Below, piece by piece: positions 21,241 through 32,994 of a stretch of 64,000 nucleotides of DNA; position 1 is the first letter of the stretch; every line of letters begins with the position of its first letter. The notes beneath the pieces were generated by a model. That model worked only from the letters and a program-made list of their open reading frames with translations, was not told where the DNA came from and did no database searches. Origin of the DNA: Vitellaria paradoxa (Eukaryota; Streptophyta; Magnoliopsida; Ericales; Sapotaceae); contig CM034233.1 in NCBI GenBank assembly GCA_019916065.1, forward strand, positions 24,687,936 through 24,751,935. The letters run 5' to 3'. The translations under genes were made by a program, and so were the position numbers.

Positions 21241-22933
21241 GGGGGGGGGGTTTGAAAGGTCACAAGTTTGAAAAAAAAAAAGGTGTAATGCTTCATTATT
21301 TTGTGGTGTTTGAAAAACAAACAAACTCAAACTTGTCTATAAAACTTGTTCGAATGTGATTGAATGACCCGAATGAATTTCGTATATAGTGTCAAAATTT
21401 TGATAACGCGTTTGTGATTGAATGACTATTTTGAATTTCGTATGCTGTGTCAGAATTTTGAAATGGAGGACCCGTTTGAACGTGATTGGATAACCCATTC
21501 AAATAATTTTCGTAAACTGTGTTAGAATTTTAATAAAAAAGTTGATAAAAGTTAATAAATACGTACAAAATATGAAAATAACAAAAATTTTTTAAAAATT
21601 TACAAAATTCAATCTTCCAAACAATGTATTCAGTAGATAATTAGAACCTTGCACAAAATCCTAGATGGTAGATATGCATATCCAGTATTGCTCAAAATTA
21701 GGGGATGCATTGGACCTACCTAATTTTTGAAAAAAAAAATTATATATAATATATTTATATTTAAAATGTATATATTTTTTAAATATGATCACTCCAACCT
21801 TTTTACTTTATATCATTAATAAAATAGGAAACTTAGATTCTTGAGTTGGATTATTAATATTCTAACTTAATTAATTGAATAATTTTAAGAGAGTTTGTGA
21901 ATGAATTTTATTTATTCGTTTGATTTTTTAAACTCATAATCTATGGTTAATTGTATTTAATTTTGAGATGAGGGAAGAAATATTAAAACTTATAAGAATT
22001 GATTCCTTCTTTTTTAAATTTCTGATTCCAACCCTACTTACAATGCATAAAAGTTAACTTTTTTTTCATCAAAGGAAAAGGAAAAACAACATAAAAAATC
22101 GGTTGGATAGTCCCCACAAACGGTTGAATTTGGATTCCAATCTACCAAACGAGAGTAGGCAGAGCTCGTAAAAAGATTAGAGATAATCAATGAATATTTT
22201 AGTTATTTTGAAAATTTTCTCTTTCTCGGAGATTAATTCCCTCGAATATCATCAATTAATATTTTATTTTTTATTTTTTGTTTATAAACATGAATATTTT
22301 TTATTCATTTTTAAAATATTTATAAAAATATAATTTTTACTACTACTGAGTTTCTTTGCACTATGTTTAGAAATATCCCTCCCTTCACGGTATAGCAGCT
22401 AATGTTGCTTTATATTATTCGACCATTGGAAATCTACCCAAGCTTAGATAGGTTGTATTTATAGAATACGACTAAGTGCACAATCTTGATTCCATGTCTC
22501 AATTGCATTCATGGCCCTTGTTTGGCATGAGATTTCTTCCTCCTGCTTGGCTTTAAATTAACGTGCATATTGATCGTCTTTGGGTGCCATATCTCGCCTC
22601 GAACCTCAATCCCAAATACTGCAAGCTCAGATACCATTGAAATCATCTTTTTGCTTGGCAACAAATTCAAAAGATGGTTGGTTAATTCATACTCGACGAT
22701 TTTAGTCAGATACTTACCACTACGAGGAAGAGCCCTCACTTACACTAAAGAGATGAAAAATGATTAACATTATAAGATTCATGTTTAAAATATGTGAACT
22801 TAAGTTCAGGGTCGTGTCTAAAAATTCGGGAGCCATTAACGAAATTTTCAGAGAGATCCAACCTATTTGGTGTTTAAAAAATCTCAGGATTTTCGATGAA
22901 ATTTTTAGAAAGGTCTAACCTATTGGGTGTCTG
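21241..22933. other. AT-rich intergenic sequence
   Basis: No gene recognised. Degenerate repeats of 'gtgattgaatgac...gaatttcgta...gtcaaaattttgata' occur at about 21355-21530 with a period near 60 bp. A short frame at 22509-22739 on the minus strand has no recognisable family. Confidence 0.45.
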
Positions 22934-25640
22934 TCAGATAGAAGCGACGAATTTTGAGAGATTCACTTTCTTTGACTTTCCTCTGACATATCCTATCCCT
23001 GCAAAATCATTGACATGTCTTTGAGATCCCAAAATATCTTCAAGCATAATGGACTCATTCGCCTTTGAAAGTTTCACATTTAGTTCCTTAACCTCTTCTT
23101 CAAGAGACTTGTTACGCATGGTTAGTTCATTTTCATACTTTTTCAAAGAGTCCACCATTTCCACTAACTTATTTATTTTATCTTTTGGATTCTCAAGCTT
23201 AATTTTTAAGTTCTTTTTCTTAGTTTCAGTCAAATTCAATTTTTGAGATAACTTTGACTTCATGTTTCGTAAGAATAATACTTTGATTATATAACTTATC
23301 AAATATTTTTTGCAGTAAATTTCTTGAATATCTATCTCAGAAGTAAAGTCATAATTATCTTTCTTATATTCGATTTTAGTCTGTTTAACAATTTTAAGAG
23401 AATTAATACTTGATTTTATCAAAAACTCATCAACAGATGCAACAAATGCTACAAAATTTGGGTAGTTATCATATGAGTTTGTTGATTTTTCATCGTCTTA
23501 TTCATCGTCTCTTTCTAAGTCCTCATCATCATCCAATGACACAGCAAAAATTTTCTGACTCTTCCTTTTAGCTCTATTGGCATATTCAGCCGTAATATGT
23601 CACGTCCCAACCCTTCACATTCAAAACATTATTTTCTCCTGACTTGTCACGTCCCGAATTTTCCACAAACGTGGAAGCATGAAAAAATAAACATAAATCA
23701 CCAAAACCATTGATCTAAACTAAACATAGCCAAACATTTTTAACAATAATAAACTCATAACCTACAAACTTAGATATAAAATAAATTCATCCTAGTTTTC
23801 CAAACTGAGACTTGTACAATAGCCAATTCAACTAATAAACAAGAAAATCAAGTAATTTTACATCTCTTTCTAAAATATAATTAATAAACTACTTAGACCT
23901 TTCGCTTCTCCTAAGTAGTCTTAGCATGACCATCATCCAGTTTAATACTTGCACCTACATCTATAACTGTAGGGGCTGAGCATAACATAAAAATTCACTG
24001 GTATTCTAAGAAAAATAAAAATTAAATAAATTATGCACATGTGTCATTGCATGAATCTCTAACGTATCATATGAACATACATCACATATATATAAAAAAT
24101 ATTTAAATATTTTGAATACGAAATAAAATAAAATAAATTATTTTAACAAAATCATATTCTCAATTATTAGGTTAGGTATTGCTATCTAGCTAGTCAACCT
24201 ATACCTCAGTCATAGGATACTAAAAATATTAATTCATCAATATTTCGTAGGTTACTAGCCTAGTAGACACAATACCCAACCCCGCGCAAGTTCCTGATCT
24301 TTTACGAGTGGAGCTTTCAATACTAACTATTTATCTGGGTACCTCTTTCAACCCAAAACTAAAATTATAAAATCAATAAATAAATAATTATTTATTTATT
24401 CAAATTCAAATCATTCTTTAAAAATATTTCTTTTCCTTATTCAAAGTTCTATAATAAAACATAAATTTAAAAAAAAATAAAAATTTTGTACCAACTTAAT
24501 TTTAATTCCTCAAAATTAAATCAATTTATACATACTTTTCTAATCCACAGGATGGCAGCAATCACATAGTTTATCATGTAACAATAAACTAAATAACCAT
24601 AAGAATTTATAAAATTAAATCACACATAATAAATTTAATTTTTATTTAACTTCACCCCTACCTCAAATTAAATTTGAAATCTATCCAAAAAAAAAAAATA
24701 AATTTGACTTCACTTGGAACGTGGTGTGTCTTTACCAGTCCCAACAAAACACATAAAAAGCCTGTCTTGTGAAGAAAAGGCGAGTCTACTTCTATTATGT
24801 TCTTCACGTTTTTCTTTTTCTTTTTTTTTTTCTTTTCTACTGGTAGCCTACAGAATGTATTCGGTGCATATATATATAATATATATATATACAAAAGATA
24901 TTCAAGCTTCCAAAGAATATAGAATTCAAAAAGGAAAAGGTTACTAACTTCAAGTTTTTTTTTTTGAATTGTAACGTAGTATCTTGAGCTAATTGTCATT
25001 CTATATATATGTACATATTCTATATATATGTACATATATTATATATACTAATATCCACGACAAAATCGGATTCAAAATGAAATAGGATTCAAAAGCAAAA
25101 CTAACTTTTAACTTCACATTTTCAATGCTCTAAATACTTATCTCCAGACATTAACTATAATAATAATATTATTGTTACAATTATTATTCTCATTAATATT
25201 ATTTATTAGCTCATTACATATCTACATATATATATATATATAATATTAATATTTTATTTAATTAATTAACTTATCTTAATAATAGAATTAGCTTAAAATT
25301 TATAATTCACAAAAATATTCAAATACCAAAAAAAATACCACACAACCCGTGCCTTCATAATAAAATTGACATTTAATTAATGCCTCAGAAATTTTAAATC
25401 AATAATTTTCTTTATTATTGAATTAAATATATAAAAAAAATCAAATAAGAATTAAAATTCTAGGTCATTATATGACTTCTCTTGTTTTTTGTGCATTTGA
25501 AGACCTTCAATCATCTTTTACTTGCTTTTGTTATAACTTTGAAAATCCACTTGGAAAACATTTTTTTGAAAAATTTTTAAATTTCTTGACCAAAGAAGTA
25601 ATGTCATTAGCATTGACTTCTGAAAATTTTTAAGAAGGCC
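22934..25640 (-). pseudogene. Ty1/Copia-type gag remnant, split by a nested insertion
   Basis: Minus-strand segments in order: EVNANDITSLVKKFKNFSKK (about 25560-25615), a degraded CCHC zinc knuckle (CFECEGLGRDI with a nearby shift, then AEYANRAKRKSQKIFAVSLD, about 23540-23635), an acidic stretch, and a 162-codon frame at 22934-23422 with a coiled-coil-like KLNLTETKKKNLKIKLEN region and EDILGSQRHVNDFAGIGYVR. This order (basic RRFKKFLKK-like segment, zinc knuckle, acidic linker, coiled coil, 'LGSQR..nD.sGLGY' motif) is that of Copia gag polyproteins in plants. In-frame stops and frame shifts show it is dead. Positions 23646-25472 interrupt it. No protease, integrase or reverse transcriptase was found beside it. 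Confidence 0.75.
23646..25472. mobile_element. ~1.8-kb AT-rich element inserted in the gag remnant
   Basis: The gag coding pieces on both sides are in the same order and strand and become neighbours if this segment is removed. TGACTT stands at both borders (23640-23645 and 25473-25478), and the ends GTCACGTCCC / GGTCATTATA are degenerate inverted repeats of each other, resembling the TGTCACG...CGTGACA ends of some plant repeats. The interior is AT-rich, contains AT microsatellites (24868-24892, 25212-25231) and no long frame, so the element is non-autonomous or decayed. The superfamily cannot be fixed by eye. Confidence 0.55.
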
Positions 25641-26512
25641 TAATTTATATAGTTTCTTGTAATTATATCCATTTCTAACTGATTATAATGTCATTCATTT
25701 ATTCATTCAAGAAATATACCTAACATTGTGACTAAATTCATGGTACAATTAGATTTATGTTCGACAATGTGAGTTTAGCAATACAACAATGTTCTCAACT
25801 TACAACAGTACGTAAATAATTGATGAACGACAACTTGAGAACATCGTGTATATAGAAGATGATGATGTCTAGTTATAGGAATTAATAAAGAGATAATATA
25901 ACTTCTTTTTAGTAGAATGACCCTTCGGGTTGACGCTTATTGCTCGTCATTTGTAACTGCATCTTGACATGGTAGAGTAGTAGAAGTCACAATTTTATTT
26001 TAGTTGGATCCCATACTAATGGGGAGGAACTATCCTTTATGGGGTTTGACAACGTGGTTGCCATCTCTCCTCAATGGTAGGACTTGTGAATGGAAATCGA
26101 TTCATTGCCACAAATAGTGCCAATTATAGTGTGAAAAATCATCACTCCTTACGTGTATAATGCCCCTAACTCATTCAGGTAACTTCCAAGAGATACAATA
26201 TTAGAGGTCTGACCAATGGTAGGTTGTTGGTTAAAGGACCTTCGATGCCTAAGTTAGCAAAGGGTTCAACAATAAAAGAGAGAGGGGGTTTCTAATATTT
26301 GTTTAGAACATATCTATATTGCTTCTTTTACCTTTTTTATATCATAGGTATGTTAGTGTTAGGAAAACGCAGAGTGAGGAGATACCACATGTCTTTGTAG
26401 ACCACAAGCATATTCAAGATTATGATTATAATTAGATTGCACACTAATGCCTGCATATGGGTGGATGCTTACTATAAGATATGGTAGGAGGGCCATTAAA
26501 AGGCTATATTAT
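25641..26512. other. Intergenic sequence, nothing recognised
   Basis: Moderately AT-rich without coding signal. It may hold more decayed retroelement, since it directly follows the 5' side of the gag remnant. Confidence 0.4.
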
Positions 26513-26515
26513 TTA

Positions 26516-26682
26516 GGGGTTGTTTGGAGTAAGAAAAAATGAGATAAATTGAGATAAATTGTGGTTTGGGGAGATTTCGTAATGCGTGCAGTGAGAGAAA
26601 AAGTTGATGTGATATAAAATTAACAGAGATTTATAGAGATTTTTGGAGATTTTCAGCAAAAAATCTCAAACCAAACGGGCCC
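26516..26682. mobile_element. Tourist-like MITE, copy B (167 bp)
   Basis: The ends GGGGTTGTTTGGAGT and (reverse complement) GGGCCCGTTTGGTTTGAGA are inverted repeats. TTA is duplicated at 26513-26515 and 26683-26685. The core CGTAATGCGTGCAGTGAGAG (26578-26597) matches copies A and C. Confidence 0.8.
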
Positions 26683-26685
26683 TTA

Positions 26686-29416
26686 GTATCTCTTAACAAG
26701 ATAGAGCATCTATAGGATGCAAGTTTGCCATTAGCAAGGAAAAACGATAAAACTGGTGGCTTTGTGTGCTTGACTAATTGTCACCTAATTTGCCTCAATC
26801 CAATTCAAAATGGTATAGTTAGTAACCTTGCATACTAGATTAAGTGTTAGCTCATCCCAGAATAAGGTTGAGGGTAAATGGTGAATAGAGATTGGTTGGC
26901 CATATCATTATGTTGCACCTCATTGCAAGATATTGCGTTTTATATTGAGTTTGTTTATGAAAATGATAAATGATTACTTATTATGGTTTGGAAGGTTTTA
27001 GAACTATGTTAACTTGATTTTTATGAAGGAATAGAGTTAGAGTTTAGTAATTAACTCTCATTATACTGATTTTTTTTTTTTATTTCTTATGTTATTTTAA
27101 TATGATTTTTTGTTATTGACTTATATCATTTAATTTGGTGCCCCCTAATGATAAGGAGCGGTCACCTTGATCTGATCTATTTGAACACTAACAAACCCAA
27201 GAAGTGCCTCTTTCATATTGTATGCATGTTATTTGTGCAATATGAGTATAGGTCTTTAAAACTTTTATAATATGTATTATAATGTCAATTGAGATTGTGT
27301 TTATAACTCACAGTCATAAATTTGTTATTATCGTTGCATATGATATGTTATAGCTGGACATGCTTTATTTGTTTGTTGCTCAAATGCCAATCCATCAGTT
27401 TCTAGTATTATAATTCCTATATAGGAATGAGAAAAAAATTATTTGTTATGCTTTAATTGTTGTTTATTATGTATATTGTCACAGAAAATGAGGTGTAGTC
27501 ACTATTCATTGGAAATTGTCTTGATCTTGAAATAGATTTTGTGTGGTTTTAATTAGACCCTATAGTCTCATGCCATCTATTCCGGACATATTAATTTTAG
27601 GCGTGATAAAGAGATTAATGAAAAACTTAGGACTTTTTAAATTTGAATGTAAAAGTATAATTAGTAAGTGGTGCATCGAGACTTTGATTTATAAGATATT
27701 TTTTTTCTATTTTTTTATTTACAAGATTTAAATGACTACCTATAACTACCAATGATGTTTTATGATTATACAAGTCATTTACTCAATTTGAATGATTAAT
27801 GAAAAACTTAGAAAATAAACTTTTAGTAATAGTTGGTATTGGCATTTGGAATTTTGAGACCAAAAAAAAAAAAAAAAAAATGATGGTATTAACGTATATA
27901 TATATATCATTAGTGTATATATATTGAGATAGAAATCATATCATTAATATATATATAAAGATGCTCAATTTTGAGACAGAAATCGTGTATATACCTTATA
28001 TGTCATTGGTATTAACGTAATGTTATTGCCAGTACAATATTGGCTTCCTTAGTGCTGATGAAACATAATTACCTTAATGGTGATGAAACACAATTATGAC
28101 GATATCAATGATATATAAGATATATTTACGATTTCTATCTTTGTTGAACGCTAATAACGTGAATCAAATTAGATCAATTTCCCTTTTTCTTCTTTTACTT
28201 TAATCCCCAATTTCACTCTCCCTTTCTCTTTCTATCTTCTCTACAAACCAAAACGATGGTCGAGCACCACCATTAGCGAGGTCGGCCAAAATTTTAGGCA
28301 ACTTAAATAATTGCCCAACATTCCATTTAATAAGAAGGCCCAAATTAAAAAAAAAAAGATTTTTATACTTAGTGATTTTAATATTATCATCTCCTAATAT
28401 AATAATTTAATTTTAATACTTATCTTAATCTCAAGTAATATAGTATTTATCTTTGTTTATATAAGTAATAATTTGTAAGAATATCAAAAACTAATTCATA
28501 TGGATTTTATTTTATTTTATTTTTTTACTTTCGCCAATTATAATATATCTCCTTTATCTTTGGTTTTAAAAATGATGTATACAACAAATATTTTTAATGA
28601 CTATTAGTTTCAAAGTAATTATATAATAATTATTCCCTAATCAATATCAAACTAATGTTTAAAGAGCCTTCGCACATAATAAAAGAAATTATTACATAAA
28701 AATTATTATATATCATTTCCAAGAATTTGAAATCAGAAAAAACTAAAAATTCATTTGAAAAATGGGTTTTCCATATATTTCAGTAATTAGGTGATTAATA
28801 AAATAAGAAAACTAATTTTGTTTACTCAAATGTAAATAAAAATAGAATATAAATATGTAAATAAAATCTTGCAAACAAGTCATTCTCTTTCTTTTAATTA
28901 GTTATGCATAAAAAATAAGTCTTACAATACATTTCTACATGAGAATTTTTTACTACAATCGTACAGAAAATAGATCCACATGAGCCATCTTTTAAAGGAG
29001 AATCAATGATTTTTACTTTTTTTTTTCCTTAAGAATTTGCTTTTTTTTTTTTTTAAATATCTGTTAGTTTTTTAGGCTTATATATTTTGGTTTGTTTAAG
29101 ATGTGATAGTGAGGGATCGATCGAGGGAGTTTTGTCGATCCTATCGATCGGTCGGGTATCGGGAGATTAGGTCTTTTGTTTGATCGATCGAGTTAGGCTA
29201 AATTGCTCACGACACAATCATGTAACCAACTATCCTCTGACGTGTCCCGTGATATCCGTTTACAAATATGTTACTTATTCAATAATGGTTTGCAGAACTA
29301 ATTATGGAATATCTGCGTGGGGATTCGTGCATACACGTGGCACGATTTGATTCGATGAGAACTTGGACTCAGTATGGCTCACACGTATGGGGGTTCATGT
29401 AGATTCATCCCCTCTC
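26686..29416. other. AT-rich intergenic sequence
   Basis: No gene recognised. It includes AT-rich microsatellite-like text around 27893-27960 and repeated CGATCGATCG palindromes at 29113-29190. A CT-rich tract lies at about 28195-28245. Confidence 0.45.
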
Positions 29417-29419
29417 TAT

Positions 29420-29587
29420 GGGTATGTTTGGAGTTGTATAAAAGTGTACAAAATAAAATAAAATTGTAAAAGTAAATGTCTCGTAATTCGTGCAATGAAT
29501 GAAAAATTTAAATTTTATTATCTCGTAATTCGTGTTTGTAGAGATTTGTAAGATTTTATTTTATTTTGTTCAGCTCCAAACGGAGCC
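29420..29587. mobile_element. Tourist-like MITE, copy C (168 bp)
   Basis: The ends GGGTATGTTTGGAGTTG and (reverse complement) GGCTCCGTTTGGAGCTG are inverted repeats and are followed inwards by AAAATAAAATAAAAT / ATTTTATTTTATTTT. TAT flanks both sides. The core TCGTAATTCGTGCAATGAATG (29481-29501) is shared with copies A and B, and a second TCGTAATTCGTG occurs at 29523-29534. Confidence 0.75.
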
Positions 29588-29590
29588 TAT

Positions 29591-30556
29591 ATATGTAAAC
29601 CTCTAGTGCAAGAAATAGGTACAGACACCCTTATTAAGTTCTGACGTTACTCTGCTAAAATATTCTCTCAATCCACTAGTTTGCTAACTTAATCATTGGA
29701 GATTCCTTGGCAAGTACTACACCGGTGTCAAGGTAGGATCTCGGGCACAGGTTAGACCATCTGCGATACTCTCAGTAAGCTGCATCATCAGGATGTTTAA
29801 TAAAAAGAATATAAACTTGGATATGAAAAATAAAAAAAAGGATGAGAATAGAAGAAAATTGAAGCTAAAAAGTGGGACTCTCAATAAATTTACATCTATA
29901 TAAATAAAAAAATTATATGAATTACCTAGATTATTAATAAAAATAGTGTCCTAACAAATATTGACTACAAAAATTTAAAAAGTAATTTTGTATTTGACAA
30001 AGTTAAAATAATTATCTTTAAATAAAATTTTAAGAATATTTTATGTCGAATAAATATTTTATAAAAAATATCTATTTATTAGATTTGCCTTAGGCCCATT
30101 AATATTGGGCCGGGCTGACCATTACATAGTACTAACTAAGAATATCAACCCACTAATCCAATTCATGTTCGATTAACTAAATTAAGTTATAATATTCAAT
30201 CATTACCGGTCAAAATCTCCATCCATACATGGGATGGGGATAACTTACACTTGAGTTTTATAAATTCAGATACTATTGATCTAATCCTGCTCAATCCTAT
30301 TTTAGTAAGGCTGCTCATAAAATTTTCCAAATAGTATATATGGAAACTATTGCACGTGTGAAAGTAACAATCACTTTAGTTGGGATCAAAATCTTAGCCA
30401 TTACTTTTGCACTCTTCAAATCAAATATTTGTGGAGCATAGGAATCTGTGTAAAACGTGCAACACATTCCATGGGATTGGACATCGGTCCCAAACAAGGT
30501 TGGATTCGAATTATGAAAGTTTTATCGTATTTGGGCCGTATAATCAAGTAGGGCAA
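29591..30556. other. Intergenic sequence, nothing recognised
   Basis: AT-rich with no coding signal and no clear repeat boundary. Confidence 0.4.
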
Positions 30557-30660
30557 GATGGGCCCACTTGGGCCCAGGCTTGTTTGTCTCAGTTTATCTC
30601 AACACCATGGTGGGCCCACTTGGGGCCAGGCTTTGTCTGTCTCAGTTTATTTAAAAACCC
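30557..30660. repeat. Tandem duplication, 52-bp period
   Basis: 'gggcccacttgggcccaggc' is followed by 'ttgtttgtctcagtttatct'; the same order recurs 52 bases later with a few changes. Each copy holds GGGCCCA-type palindromes, making this a small GC-rich island. Confidence 0.8.
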
Positions 30661-32090
30661 TAGTTTTATAGCATAAATTCACCACTTTGATGCTATGTTC
30701 GGAACACAAATTCGTGGAGAGAAAAGAAAAATGAAAAAAAAAATAAAATTTATAATTTGTGTGATTTTTATATACTTAATCAAGTAAAAATTAAAATTTA
30801 CTGATAAATATTTATTTATTTTATAGACTTATTTTTCTAACTTAATAAAAAAATAAAATAAATTTGACTTTTTACTTCATTTTGTATTCTTACAACTTTT
30901 CTTTACCTTTTCTTTTTCTCCATAAATCCATATTCCAAACATAAGCTGAGTGGATTTGGTGTGATTTGAATAATGTATTTTAAAGCTTTTTTTGGATATC
31001 GACTAACCACAAATTAAAATAAAACAAATTGAGTTTATTAATTTTAATATCACAAACTGAAGTAGAGTACATAACTGAGTTTATTGTTCTCTAATAAGGA
31101 TACAAGGTTAACACATGCACAAATTGATGGTATTACTGATTACAAGAAAAGAGTAATAAGCGATAATTAATAAGTAACAAACTCTGTTAAGGACTACTCT
31201 TTTAAGGATATGTCTGGTACGGGGCGAAAAATTTAGAGAGAAAAGATTACAGGAGTAATTGTTACTTTAGTAATGATTATTGAAATAATAAGTTTGTGAT
31301 ACTTATGTTTTGAATAGGAGTGTAAATAATACCCTATAATAATTATATTACATTTGGAATATTAAAAATTTTGAAGGAATAAAACTTAATTATGTTTGGA
31401 ATGAAGATAAATTAATTAAGGGTAAGAGTTAATATTTAATTTTAATAAAATATTATAATAAAATAAATCATCATAGTCGTTGTTATTTTGATAATAATTA
31501 ATTTTAATGAAAAATATTTTATTAAAATATATACTTTTAAATAAAAATATTAATTATAAAAAGTAATTTTATCATAGATTAATATTTCAAAAGTAATTAA
31601 TTTTAATAGTCAATTATTAATTGTTAAAAATTATTTTTATTTTGATAAAATAATTTAATAAAACAAATAATTTTAATTTATTTAAATAAATTATATTAAT
31701 ACAATACATTATCTAAAAAATTATTATTTATGAGGCATAATCTTCATTTAAAAAAATATTTTAATAAGTCATTATTATTTATTGAACATTAATTTTAATT
31801 TGAGAAAATAAATAATTTTAATCATAAATTAATATTTCAATAGTATAATTTTAAAAAATAAATACATTACTTTAATAATAAAGTATTATTTATTAAATAT
31901 TATTTTGATAAAATAATTTAACAATTAATTAATTTAAGTTTGATTAAATAAATTATTATTTTATAATATTTATTATAATTATTTACAAGAAAATATTATT
32001 TAAAATTTTATACGGAGGTAAAAAAATATTTTATGAGGGTAACGAGAAAAGGGTAAAATTTTTTCATTATCCCCCTTACCCACCTTCCCT
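30661..32090. other. Extremely AT-rich intergenic sequence
   Basis: From about 31400 to 32000 the sequence is almost entirely A and T, built of drifting TTTTAATAAAATAATT-like phrases, and has no frame. Similar text lies at 52600-53150. Confidence 0.6.
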
Positions 32091-32096
32091 TGGGCC

Positions 32097-32994
32097 CGAT
32101 TAGATGATGCTAAAATTTCAGGGGGATAAGTTTAGATGGGGTATAAGATAAGAGGGAGCATTATTTTTAGAGGGTTGGCCCACATTGATGTGATGTTTAT
32201 GAAGGGAGATAACTTTTGACTTGATTTGGATGTTTTATAAATAAGAGGAGGTAAATGATGGGAAAAAATAGTCAAATGACTCTTTTGCCATTGTGGTGTC
32301 CCAAAACTTGGTTACCCAAACTTAATTATATGTTTATGTTAATTATATAATGTGAAAAGCAACTAGTACAAATTAATTTTAGACAAATTAATTATAAATA
32401 AATTATGTTATTAATAAATTAAACTTTATAACATATATAAATTAGTTTAGTAGATAATAACATCCCAATTTATTTGAAACTTTCTTAGTCGCTTATTTTT
32501 TTCTCCTTATTTAAAAAATATCAATATATGTGTAATTTTGTATAAATTTGCTAAAAAATAATATTATTATATTTGCTAAAAAATAATATTATTATCTTAA
32601 AATCACATCACCTCCAATTTAAAAAAAAATATTTTTTTAATCACACGACCTCCTATTTGGAAAAAAATTATATTTTTTTATTTTTATTAATATAATTTTT
32701 TAATACATTTTTTCATTAAAAAAAGAATTTATTTCTAATATAAAATACATTTTATAGTTGAGAAAGGGGATGAGAAAGGATATAATAGTCCAATTTAATC
32801 CATATAAGAGGGGATAATTTTTGGAGAGCTCAAACCCTCTCCAAAAATAATACACATTTTTCCAAGATTAAAAAGGAGGGATAATTTTTAGAGGAGAGAA
32901 ATTTTACTTCCCAAACCAAGCAAAAACATCACATCAAAGCTTATAAGGGTGTATTATTTATGAAGACTCCTATTTGTTGCATCCAATCCCCTTT
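32097..32994. mobile_element. ~0.9-kb foldback element
   Basis: The left part (GATTAGATGATGC, then 'cattgatgtgatgttt' near 32193) recurs in reverse complement on the right ('aaacatcacatcaaagc' near 32926, GCATCCAATC at 32980-32989). 'ggagggataatttttagagg' text also recurs in both orientations. No coding sequence is visible, so it is a non-autonomous inverted-repeat transposon. The exact ends and any target duplication are unclear. Confidence 0.5.
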
